Assembly: GCA_027322375.1 (NCBI GenBank)
Contig: DAHVRS010000426.1
Coordinates: 1-8,032, forward strand
Source of the DNA: Brachybacterium sp.
GTDB taxonomy: Bacteria; Actinomycetota; Actinomycetes; Actinomycetales; Dermabacteraceae
Length of the DNA: 8,032 nucleotides
Direction: 5' to 3'
The notes beneath the pieces are model-generated. The model did no database searches. It saw only the letters and a program-made list of their open reading frames with translations, and was not told the DNA's origin. Every line of letters starts with the position of its first letter. The first letter of the stretch is position 1. Below, one piece after another: positions 1 to 6,530 of this stretch. The translations under genes were made by a program, and so were the position numbers.

Positions 1-701
1 AAGAGCACCACCTTGTTGCCGGCGCCGGTCGCGGCGCCGAGACGGATGTCCTCGTGGCGCATCATACCCACGGCGAGCGCGTTCACCAGGGGGTTCCTCT
101 GGTACGAGGCGTCGAACACGGTCTCCCCGCCGATGTTCGGCAGGCCGAGGGAGTTGCCGTAGCCGCCCACACCGGAGACCACGCCGTGGACGACGCGCGC
201 GGTGTCGGGGTGGTCGATCGCGCCGAAGCGCAGCTGGTCCATGACCGCGACGGGGCGGGCGCCCATCGAGATGATGTCGCGGACGATGCCGCCCACGCCG
301 GTCGCGGCGCCCTGGTACGGCTCGACGTAGGAGGGGTGGTTGTGCGACTCGACCTTGAAGGTGACCGCCCAGCCATCGCCGATGTCGACGACGCCGGCGT
401 CCTCGCCCATGCCCACCAGGAGCTTCTCGCGCATCGCGTCGGTGGTGTGCTTGCCGAAGGTGCGCAGGTGCTTCTTCGAGGACTTGTAGGAGCAGTGCTC
501 CGACCACATCACGGAGTACATCGCGAGCTCGGCGTTGGTGGGGCGGCGGCCGAGGATCTCGCGGATGTTCGCGTACTCGTCCTCCTTGAGGCCGAGCTCC
601 GCGAAGGGCTGCACCTGGTCCGGCGTGGCGGCGGCGTTCTCGACGGTGTCGGACTCCGACGTGGAGCCGTGCGGGGTGGAGGGAGTGTTCTCAGCGGTCA
701 T
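1..701 (-). CDS. purL: Phosphoribosylformylglycinamidine synthase, large subunit PurL (N-terminal part, truncated by window edge)
   Basis: This is the ATP-dependent FGAM synthase subunit of cytosolic de novo purine synthesis, which converts FGAR and ammonia (delivered by PurQ) to FGAM. Only the first 233 residues are in the window; the rest lies to the left. The reading frame starts at ATG 699-701. A variable Ser/Thr-rich leader of about 30 residues comes first. It is followed by family landmarks that I recognise from B. subtilis Pur[17 protein letters not shown] (residues 61-76, with the conserved catalytic-region His69), VESHNHP (117-123), [12 protein letters not shown] (131-142) and the GGETVFD region (191-197). 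It is the short, single-subunit PurL type that works with PurS and PurQ. No purS or purQ lies directly upstream, because a terminator and a lipid gene occupy that side, so purL probably has its own promoter. The start is not backed by a strong Shine-Dalgarno sequence. Confidence 0.96.
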   Translation of the reverse strand, partial: MTAENTPSTPHGSTSESDTVENAAATPDQVQPFAELGLKEDEYANIREILGRRPTNAELAMYSVMWSEHCSYKSSKKHLRTFGKHTTDAMREKLLVGMGEDAGVVDIGDGWAVTFKVESHNHPSYVEPYQGAATGVGGIVRDIISMGARPVAVMDQLRFGAIDHPDTARVVHGVVSGVGGYGNSLGLPNIGGETVFDASYQRNPLVNALAVGMMRHEDIRLGAATGAGNKVVL

Positions 702-770
702 CGCGGGGTCGGGTCCGTTCGTCACGAGGGCTGGGGGACCGGCGGGCCGACGGCCCGGCACGGTGCCACC

Positions 771-776
771 AGTCTA
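771..776 (-). promoter_or_regulatory. Possible -10 element for purL
   Basis: On the minus strand this reads TAGACT, which fits the actinobacterial TANNNT -10 pattern (4 of 6 against TATAAT). It would start a transcript near 764 with a leader of about 63 bases before purL. No clear -35 is visible; a 17-bp palindrome sits in that place instead. A small 6-bp hairpin (743-757) lies in the predicted leader. This is a motif-level guess. Confidence 0.3.
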
Positions 777-793
777 CGAGCGCGGCGCGCTCG
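777..793. repeat. 17-bp perfect palindrome upstream of purL
   Basis: CGAGCGCG-G-CGCGCTCG has two perfect 8-base arms around one central base. It directly abuts the possible purL -10 and covers where a -35 would be. With a one-base centre it is more likely a DNA-level binding site than an RNA hairpin, although in such GC-rich DNA short palindromes do arise by chance. Confidence 0.4.
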
Positions 794-850
794 GGGGCCC
801 TCCCGCGCAGGAGGTGAGACCGCGGGTGAGACCAAGGCGGCATCAGAGCG

Positions 851-880
851 CGGCCGACGGGGTGGCTGCCCCGTCGGCCG
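851..880 (-). terminator. Hairpin terminator downstream of the acyl-CoA oxidase gene
   Basis: The arms CGGCCGACGGGG (851-862) and CCCCGTCGGCCG (869-880) form a perfect 12-bp stem with a 6-base loop, 25 bases past the stop codon of the minus-strand acyl-CoA oxidase/dehydrogenase gene. No U-tract follows on either strand, as is common for GC-rich actinobacterial terminators. It separates the lipid genes from purL, which lies downstream in the same direction. Confidence 0.7.
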
Positions 881-905
881 GGTTCGTCGGGCGCGCGTGT
901 TTAGT

Positions 906-3080
906 TCAGCGCTTCGCTGTCTTCCCAGCCTTCGCTGCCTTCGCCGCCTTCTCCGCGGCGCGGCGCGCCTGCTTCTCCCGGTCCCGCAGCACCTTCTCGC
1001 TGACGGGCGCGTCCTTGCTGGCCCGCTGCGCGCGGAAGTACGCGGCGGCCTCGTCCTGCCGCTCCTGTTCTCCGCCCAGCGCGATCGGGGCGCGGACGTG
1101 CCCGGGCCGGATGTCGAAGGCAGCGATGAGGTCGAGCACGTGCGGGCGCAGGCGCCACAGCAGACGGCGCAGGTCACCCTCGATCTGCCGCCCCCGCTGG
1201 GTGGAGATCATCCCCGAGAGCAGGAACCAGGCGAGGTCGTCGTTGATGACGGTGAGGCCGAAGAGATCCCGGACGTCGGTGAGCACGGCGCGAGAGCCCT
1301 CATCCTCGAGCGTGTCGACCGCGGCGGTGAAGGCGCGCCAGCGCACCAGGTCCGCATGGGCGCGGGCTGCCTCCAGCATCTCGACCTGATGCTTGTTGAC
1401 CTCGGCGGCGGCGTCGGCCGGGCTCATCTTCGCGGCGCCGCGCAGTGCGAGCGCGACCTCCTCGACCTTGACGCGGGCACGGTCGGCGAGCATCTCCTCC
1501 TGGAACTCGGCGCTGCGCATCGAGTCGAAAGCGCGCTGCGGATTGCCGCGGTCGGCGAAGGACTGGCCCAGCCGTGCCCAGGGGGTGTGGCGCTTGGCGA
1601 GCACCTCGGCGCGCTGGGCGATGAAGCGGCCGATCCCGGCCCGGTCCACGGCTTTCAGCTCGGAGGTGTAGTCCGAGAGCAGGCGCTTGGCGACCAGCTG
1701 CAGCAGGATCGTGTTGTCGCCCTCGAAGGTCGCGTACACGTCGAGGTCCTGGTGGAGGCCCACGAGCTGGTTCTCCGCCATGTAGCCGGCACCGCCGCAC
1801 GCCTCGCGGCACTCCTGGATCGTGTCCAGCGCCAGGCGGGTGGAGGTGGGCTTGAGCGTCGCGGCGAGGGTCTCGAGGTCCTCGCGCGCCTCGGGGGTAT
1901 CGCCGCGGCCGGAGAAGACGTCATCGAACGCCTGCAGCAGCTCCTCATGCGCGAAAGCACCCGCATAGGTCTCGGCGAGCTTCGGCAGGAGGCGGTGCAG
2001 GTGCGCCTGGTAGTCCATCAGCACCGTCTCCTGCGTGGGATCGGCGGCGGTGAACTGGCGGCGCTGGGTCGCATAGGTGATCGCGATGTGCAGTGCGAGC
2101 TGGGAGGCGCGGATCGCGGAGCCGTCGTGCGAGACGCGTCCCTGCACGAGCGTGCCGATCATCGTGAAGAAGCGTCGGCCGGGGGACTCGATGGGGGAGG
2201 AGTAGGTGCCGTCCGGCGCCACGTCGCCGTAGCGGTTCAGCAGGTTCCGGCGCGGCACGCGCACCTGGTCGAAGGCGAGGCGGCCGTTGTCGATGCCGTT
2301 CAGGCCGCCCTTCTCGCCGTCGTCCTCGCTGGAGACGCCCGGCAGGAGGTTCCCCTCCGCGTCGCGCACGGGCACGTAGAAGCAGTGCACGCCGTGGTCG
2401 ACGCCGTTCGTGATCAGGCGCGCGAAGACCGTCGCGGCCCGCGCGTGGATCGCGGCGTTGCCGAGGAAGTCCTTCCACGCGGCGCGGAACGGGGTGTGCA
2501 GGACCCACTCGCCGTCCTCGCCGCCATCGGGGTCGAAGGTCGCGGTGGTGGCGAGGGACTGCACGTCCGAGCCGTGCCCGATCTCGGTCATGGCGAAGGC
2601 GCCGGGGGTCTCCAGGCTCATCGCCCCGGGCACCCACTTCTTCTGCTGCTCCTCATCGCCGAGCTGCACGATCGCGGAGGTGAACAGCCCCCACTGCACC
2701 CCGGCTTTGATCTGCAGGGAGGGGTCGGCGACCACGAGCTCCTCGAAGGAGGCGACGTTCGCGCCGTTGTCGTTCGGGCCGCCGAGATGCTCGGGGAGCA
2801 TCGGCAGCGACACCTGCTCCTTCGCGAGAGCCTGCAGCTGCGTGAAGACGTGCTCGCGGTGCTCGGCGACGGTGACGTCCATCGGGCGGTGCAGTGCGGG
2901 GCGGGCGGCGCGCGCGCGGGCGGTGCGGCGGCTATCGGCCCAGCGGCCCAGCAGCGCCTCGGAGACGAGCTCGACGTCCAGGCGCTGGGCGTCGCTGGGG
3001 AGGGCGGGGATCGGGCCGGTGGGATCGGCGGTGCCCGTGCTCGGCGTGGACGGGGCGGCGGTGCGGGTCTCGGCGGTCAT
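906..3080 (-). CDS. Acyl-CoA oxidase-type acyl-CoA dehydrogenase family flavoprotein
   Basis: Predicted 724-residue FAD enzyme for the first step of beta-oxidation, acyl-CoA to trans-2-enoyl-CoA. The length and motifs fit the peroxisomal-type acyl-CoA oxidase branch rather than ordinary ~390-residue dehydrogenases. Landmarks: AMTEIGHGSD (163-172, flavin/substrate loop), the DNGRLAFDQVRVPRRNLL stretch (264-281, very like ACOX), RRQF (340-343), CREACGGAGY (424-433) and FEGDNT (452-457), whose Glu453 aligns with the catalytic Glu of rat ACOX1. A Thr/Pro-rich leader (about 1-30) and a Lys/Ala-rich tail (about 700-724) look disordered. I chose ATG 3080 over an in-frame ATG at 3104: it has a good AAAGGA site and overlaps the tetR stop as ATGA, implying translational coupling. 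Sequence cannot tell whether electrons go to O2 (oxidase) or to ETF (dehydrogenase). Confidence 0.93.
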   Translation of the reverse strand: MTAETRTAAPSTPSTGTADPTGPIPALPSDAQRLDVELVSEALLGRWADSRRTARARAARPALHRPMDVTVAEHREHVFTQLQALAKEQVSLPMLPEHLGGPNDNGANVASFEELVVADPSLQIKAGVQWGLFTSAIVQLGDEEQQKKWVPGAMSLETPGAFAMTEIGHGSDVQSLATTATFDPDGGEDGEWVLHTPFRAAWKDFLGNAAIHARAATVFARLITNGVDHGVHCFYVPVRDAEGNLLPGVSSEDDGEKGGLNGIDNGRLAFDQVRVPRRNLLNRYGDVAPDGTYSSPIESPGRRFFTMIGTLVQGRVSHDGSAIRASQLALHIAITYATQRRQFTAADPTQETVLMDYQAHLHRLLPKLAETYAGAFAHEELLQAFDDVFSGRGDTPEAREDLETLAATLKPTSTRLALDTIQECREACGGAGYMAENQLVGLHQDLDVYATFEGDNTILLQLVAKRLLSDYTSELKAVDRAGIGRFIAQRAEVLAKRHTPWARLGQSFADRGNPQRAFDSMRSAEFQEEMLADRARVKVEEVALALRGAAKMSPADAAAEVNKHQVEMLEAARAHADLVRWRAFTAAVDTLEDEGSRAVLTDVRDLFGLTVINDDLAWFLLSGMISTQRGRQIEGDLRRLLWRLRPHVLDLIAAFDIRPGHVRAPIALGGEQERQDEAAAYFRAQRASKDAPVSEKVLRDREKQARRAAEKAAKAAKAGKTAKR

Positions 3081-3721
3081 GCGTGCAGTCCTTTCATGAG
3101 CCACGTGACCAGGTGGGTCACGAGCTGCTCGGCAGTGAGCGGTGCGGAGGCGGTGAGCGGTGCGCGGTCGTCGTCGGCCGTCGCGTTCGTGAGGGAGATC
3201 ATCCAGGTGTCCACGGCCCGCTCGACGAAGCCCACGGCGCCGTGGGCCCAGACCTGCGGGGCGGGGACGTCATCCGGCAGGAAGGTCGCGACCAGGCGCG
3301 AGACCGAGTCCAGGAAGTGGCTCAGCCCGTCGCTGGGGCGGGTGACGAAGCGGTACACGCCGGGGGAGCGCTGCGCGGTCTCGACATAGGCGCGGATCAT
3401 CGCCTGGATCCGCTCGTCGGCCCCCGGCTCCCTGCCGATCCGCTCCTCGAGCGCGGCTATCTCCGCGAGGAGCTTCTCGTGCATCGTGGCAAGGATCGAG
3501 CGGCCCAGAGCGCGCTGGAGGTGCGCCTTGTCCTCGAAGTACCGGTAGACGATGGACTTCGAGGTGCCGGAGGCGGCGGCGATGTCCTCCATGGTCACAT
3601 CAGGGCCGCGCTCATGGATGAGGTGCCGGGCCACGTCCAGCAGCTCGGCACGTCGCTCGGCACGGTGGCGGTCCCAGCGGGCCGAGCGGCCATCCACGGG
3701 GGCTTGCGTCGTCGCGTTCAC
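3077..3721 (-). CDS. TetR/AcrR-family transcriptional regulator of the lipid cluster
   Basis: Predicted 214-residue one-domain repressor. The N-terminal helix-turn-helix is clear: RAELLDVARHLI (24-35), then TMEDIAAASGTSKSIVYRYFEDK (43-65, quoted only as the HTH span with core SGTSKSIVYRYF). The rest is the helical ligand-binding and dimer region, which is family-variable. I chose GTG 3721 (V-N-A-T-T-Q) because codons further upstream run through the divergent control region; longer frames with a start near 3847 would overlap the thiolase gene. The gene is first in a two-gene unit with the acyl-CoA oxidase gene (ATGA overlap) and diverges from the thiolase operon. A strong inverted repeat lies immediately before its start, so it probably represses itself and the divergent operon, with an acyl-CoA or fatty acid as the likely inducer. 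The ligand is inferred from context only. Confidence 0.9.
   Translation of the reverse strand: MNATTQAPVDGRSARWDRHRAERRAELLDVARHLIHERGPDVTMEDIAAASGTSKSIVYRYFEDKAHLQRALGRSILATMHEKLLAEIAALEERIGREPGADERIQAMIRAYVETAQRSPGVYRFVTRPSDGLSHFLDSVSRLVATFLPDDVPAPQVWAHGAVGFVERAVDTWMISLTNATADDDRAPLTASAPLTAEQLVTHLVTWLMKGLHA
3088..3095 (-). promoter_or_regulatory. Ribosome binding site that fixes the acyl-CoA oxidase start
   Basis: On the minus strand GAAAGGAC lies 7 to 8 bases before ATG 3078-3080. It lies inside the end of tetR. The upstream in-frame ATG at 3104 has no comparable site, so the shorter start is preferred. Confidence 0.7.
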
Positions 3722-3752
3722 AGAACCTAGGGTATCAAGTACTCCTAGTTCT
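3722..3752. promoter_or_regulatory. Candidate TetR operator in the divergent control region
   Basis: An imperfect inverted repeat: left arm AGAACCTAGG (3722-3731) and right arm CCTAGTTCT (3744-3752), whose complement is AGAACTAGG. The arms match except for one extra C in the left arm. The inner CTAGG/CCTAG half-sites span 22 bp, a usual size for a TetR-family dimer or double-dimer site. It lies in the only intergenic space between tetR and the thiolase gene and starts one base from the tetR GTG. Confidence 0.72.
3729..3734 (-). promoter_or_regulatory. Possible -10 element for tetR (leaderless transcript)
   Basis: On the minus strand this reads TACCCT, matching TANNNT. Transcription would begin near 3721-3722, essentially at the GTG start of tetR, giving a leaderless mRNA. 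A TTTACA (-35-like, 5 of 6) lies 19 bases upstream, a slightly long spacing. The element lies within the inverted repeat, consistent with autoregulation. Confidence 0.35.
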
Positions 3753-3755
3753 ATG

Positions 3756-3761
3756 TAAAGT
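3756..3761 (+). promoter_or_regulatory. Possible -10 element for the thiolase operon
   Basis: TAAAGT (4 of 6 against TATAAT, fits TANNNT) would place the start of transcription near 3768, with a leader of about 33 bases before GTG 3801. No good -35 is seen; that position falls inside the operator candidate, so TetR binding would block it. Confidence 0.35.
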
Positions 3762-3786
3762 CTCGGCAGATGACCCAGTGACCACG

Positions 3787-3792
3787 AAGAGG
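3787..3792 (+). promoter_or_regulatory. Ribosome binding site that fixes the thiolase start
   Basis: AAGAGG lies 8 bases before GTG 3801. The alternative in-frame GTG at 3792 uses the last G of this site itself and has no site of its own, so 3801 is the better start. Confidence 0.65.
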
Positions 3793-3800
3793 TGCCCACA

Positions 3801-5117
3801 GTGACCGACTTCCCGCGCGACGCCCTGATCCTCGGCGGCAATCGCATCCCCTTCGCCCGCTCAGGCGGGCCCTACGCCGGCATCTCCAATCAGGACATGC
3901 TCACCGCTGCGCTCGACGGGCTCGTGGCCCGCTTCGGCCTGCAGGGCGAGAAGCTCGGCGAGGTCGCGGGCGGCGCGGTGCTCAAGCTCGCCAGCGACCT
4001 CAACCTCACCCGCGAGAGCGCGCTCGGGACGCCGCTGGACCCCCGCACCCCCACCATCGACATGTCCAAGGCCTGCGCGACCAGCCTCGAGACCGTCGTG
4101 CACGTCTCCAACCGGATCCAGCTCGGCCAGATCGACTCCGGCATCGCCTGCGGCGTCGACTCCGCCTCCGACTCCCCGATCGAGGTCACCCCGCGCCTGC
4201 GCCGCATCCTCCATCGCGCCTTCGCCGCGAAGACGCCGATGCAGCGCATCAAGGCGCTCTCCGCGCTCCGTCCCGCGGACCTCGCCCCCGTCCCGCCCCG
4301 CAACGGCGAGCCCCGCACCGGGCTGTCCATGGGCGAGCATCAGGCGCAGACCACCGCGCAGTGGGGCATCACCCGCGAGGCCCAGGACGAGCTGGCCCTC
4401 GCCTCCCACCAGAAGCTCGCCGCCGCGTATGACGCCGGCTTCTTCGACGACCTCGTCACCGGATACCGCGGCCTCGCCCGCGACCAGAACCTCCGCCCTG
4501 ACTCGACCCTCGAGAAGCTCGCGACCCTCAAGCCCGTCTTCGGCGTGAAGTCCCCGCAGGTCGCCGAGCCCACGATGACCGCCGGCAACTCCACCCCGCT
4601 CTCCGACGGCGCCTCCTCCGTGCTTCTGGGCAGCGACGAGTGGGCGGCCGAGCGCGGCCTCACCCCGCTCGCGCGCGTGGTCGACACGCGCAGCGCCGCT
4701 GTCGACTTCGTCCACGGCGAGGAGGGCCTGCTCATGGCCCCCGTCTACGCTGTCCCCGAGCTGCTGGACGCGAACGGCCTCACTCTCCAGGACCTCGACT
4801 TCTACGAGATCCACGAGGCCTTCGCCTCGACCGTGCTCACCACGCTGAAGGCCTGGGAGTCCGAGGAGTTCTGCCGCGAGAAGCTCGGCCGCGGCGGCGC
4901 GCTCGGCACGATCGACCGCGACAGGCTCAACGTGCTCGGCTCCTCCCTCGCTGCCGGGCACCCCTTCGCCGCGACCGGCGGCCGCCTCGTCGCGACCCTC
5001 GCGAAGCTCCTGCACCAGACGGCGCTGGAGACCGGACGCGTCCAGCGCGGCCTCATCTCGGTGTGCGCCGCCGCCGGTCAGGGGACCGCGGTACTGCTCG
5101 AGTCGGTCACCGACTGA
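3801..5117 (+). CDS. fadI: 3-ketoacyl-CoA thiolase / acetyl-CoA C-acyltransferase, FadI (FadA2) type
   Basis: Predicted 438-residue cytosolic thiolase that cleaves 3-ketoacyl-CoA with CoA to acetyl-CoA and a shortened acyl-CoA, the last step of beta-oxidation. Landmarks, in order: the N-terminal RIPFARSGG (15-23); SKACATSLE (89-97) with nucleophile Cys92; PVPPRNGEPRTGLSMGEHQA (163-182), like the FadI/trifunctional-beta PVPP...STGLRMG segment; NSTPLSDGAS (263-272); HEAF (338-341) with His338; GHPFAATG (386-393) with His387; CAAAGQG (422-428) with the acid/base Cys422. All catalytic residues are present. The closest families I recall are E. coli FadI and mycobacterial FadA2. It is the first gene of a three-gene plus-strand operon, 49 bases before the reductase gene, and diverges from tetR. 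FadI normally partners FadJ, but no FadJ is encoded here; the two downstream genes supply those activities. Confidence 0.94.
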   Translation: MTDFPRDALILGGNRIPFARSGGPYAGISNQDMLTAALDGLVARFGLQGEKLGEVAGGAVLKLASDLNLTRESALGTPLDPRTPTIDMSKACATSLETVVHVSNRIQLGQIDSGIACGVDSASDSPIEVTPRLRRILHRAFAAKTPMQRIKALSALRPADLAPVPPRNGEPRTGLSMGEHQAQTTAQWGITREAQDELALASHQKLAAAYDAGFFDDLVTGYRGLARDQNLRPDSTLEKLATLKPVFGVKSPQVAEPTMTAGNSTPLSDGASSVLLGSDEWAAERGLTPLARVVDTRSAAVDFVHGEEGLLMAPVYAVPELLDANGLTLQDLDFYEIHEAFASTVLTTLKAWESEEFCREKLGRGGALGTIDRDRLNVLGSSLAAGHPFAATGGRLVATLAKLLHQTALETGRVQRGLISVCAAAGQGTAVLLESVTD

Positions 5118-5166
5118 CACTCACCGACATCGATCGACCGACACGCTGATACGTCCGGAGGTTCCC

Positions 5167-6525
5167 ATGACCGACGCCTACACCCGCTTCGTCCGCTCCG
5201 CCCCGGGCGGCCTGCTCGCCAAGCAGCTGGGCCTGCCCCGCCCCTCCCGCCTGCTGCGCCGCAAGGACCGGCCCGCGCCCGTGCTCGGCCCCGTCGTCGT
5301 CCTCGGCGACTCCGCCGGGGCCGACGCGATCGCGCACCGCCTCCTCGAGGACGGCGCCGACGTGCGCCGGCGCCCCGACGAGCTGCGCTCGATCGGCTCC
5401 GTGCTTCTCGTCCTCGACGAGATCGCGACCCCTGCCGATCTCGGCCCCGTGGTCCTCACCCTCGCCTCGGCGATGCGTTCGCTCGCCCCGGGCGCCCGGG
5501 TCGTGACCATCTCCCGGCCCGCTGGGGGAGGGGACGCGTCGGGTGCGAAGGACGCTGCGCTCGCCGCGGCGCGCGGCGGCGTCGAGGGCTTCCTGCGCTC
5601 CCTCGCCCACGAGATGCGCGGCGGCGCGACCGCCAACGGCATCCTCGTCGCCGACGGGGTCGGGCTCGACGCGCCCGGCGTGGTCGGTGCGCTGCGCTTC
5701 TTCCTCTCGGCCCGCAGCGCCTTCGTCTCGGGCCAGTTCGTCACCGTCTCCACCTCGGCGGGAAGCGCCACCGAGAACCCCTCCCTCCCGCTCGTTGGCC
5801 GCACCGCGCTCGTCACCGGTGCCGCGCGCGGGATCGGCGCGGCGATCGCCCGCACTCTCGCGGCCGACGGGGCTCGCCTCGTGCTCCTGGATGTGCCGGG
5901 CGCCGGCACCGAGCTCTCCCGGCTCGCCAACGAGCTGCGCGCTGTCCCGATCCAGCTCGACGTCACCGCTGACGGGGCAGGGGAGCGCCTGGTCTCCTTC
6001 CTCCGCGAGCGGGATCTGACGCTGGACGTGGCGGTGCTGAACGCCGGCATCACCCGCGACAAGCTGCTCGCGAACATGACCGCGGACCGCTGGGATCCGG
6101 TGCTCGCCGTGAACATCACCAGCCAGCTCACCCTCACCGACGCCCTGCTCGAGGCCGGGGACGTGCTCGGTGAGCATCCGCGCGTCGTCTCCCTCGCCTC
6201 CACCAGCGGCATCGCCGGCAACCGCGGGCAGACGAACTACGCCGCCTCGAAGGCCGGGGTCATCGCCTTCGTCGACGCGCTCGCCGCCCGGCTCGCCCCG
6301 CTCGGCGGCACCGCGAATGCGGTCGCGCCCGGCTTCATCGAGACCGAGATGACCGCGAAGATCCCGCCGCTGACCCGCGAGATCGCGCGCCGTGTGAACT
6401 CGCTCCAGCAGGGCGGGCTGCCCGTGGACGTCGCCGAGACGATCGCCTTCCTCGCGAGTGACGAGGCGGGCGGCATCCAGGGCGAGACCCTGCGCGTGTG
6501 CGGCCAGAACATGGTCGGGAAGTGA
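5167..6525 (+). CDS. fabG4: Two-domain short-chain dehydrogenase, FabG4-type 3-ketoacyl-CoA/ACP reductase
   Basis: Predicted 452-residue protein of the high-molecular-weight FabG class; it interconverts 3-ketoacyl and (3R)-hydroxyacyl thioesters, with NADH as the usual cofactor in this class. The C-terminal half (about 208-452) is a complete SDR domain: TGAARGIG (217-224, cofactor loop), NAG (292-294), Asn316, and the catalytic Ser345, Tyr358 and Lys362 (YAASK). It ends in RVCGQNMVGK, very like M. tuberculosis FabG4. The N-terminal half (about 40-200) looks like a degenerate Rossmann/flavodoxin-like domain with VVVLGDSAG (43-51) but no full glycine motif, preceded by a conserved-looking SAPGGLLAKQLGLP (11-24). 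GGAGG lies 5 bases before ATG 5167. It follows the thiolase gene and touches the MaoC gene, so it most likely acts as the hydroxyacyl-CoA dehydrogenase of this pathway. Confidence 0.93.
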   Translation: MTDAYTRFVRSAPGGLLAKQLGLPRPSRLLRRKDRPAPVLGPVVVLGDSAGADAIAHRLLEDGADVRRRPDELRSIGSVLLVLDEIATPADLGPVVLTLASAMRSLAPGARVVTISRPAGGGDASGAKDAALAAARGGVEGFLRSLAHEMRGGATANGILVADGVGLDAPGVVGALRFFLSARSAFVSGQFVTVSTSAGSATENPSLPLVGRTALVTGAARGIGAAIARTLAADGARLVLLDVPGAGTELSRLANELRAVPIQLDVTADGAGERLVSFLRERDLTLDVAVLNAGITRDKLLANMTADRWDPVLAVNITSQLTLTDALLEAGDVLGEHPRVVSLASTSGIAGNRGQTNYAASKAGVIAFVDALAARLAPLGGTANAVAPGFIETEMTAKIPPLTREIARRVNSLQQGGLPVDVAETIAFLASDEAGGIQGETLRVCGQNMVGK

Positions 6526-6530
6526 GCGGC

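Noticed and set aside
3081..3104. Upstream ATG at 3104 as the start of the acyl-CoA oxidase
   Set aside because: ATG 3080 has a good ribosome site and an ATGA overlap with tetR; the eight extra residues have no such support.
54..3389. Very long plus-strand open frame (1111 codons) antisense to purL, the acyl-CoA oxidase gene and tetR
   Set aside because: It runs opposite three genes with clear family motifs. Long antisense frames are a normal by-product of extreme third-position G/C bias, and its translation is low-complexity with no recognisable domain.
3722..3847. Longer TetR reading frame starting at 3847
   Set aside because: It would run through the operator and overlap the start of the thiolase gene on the other strand. 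The extra residues do not look like a TetR N-terminus.
3861..5120. 419-codon minus-strand frame opposite the thiolase
   Set aside because: It is Gly/Glu/Arg/Val-rich with no domain, and lies opposite a thiolase with all catalytic residues intact.
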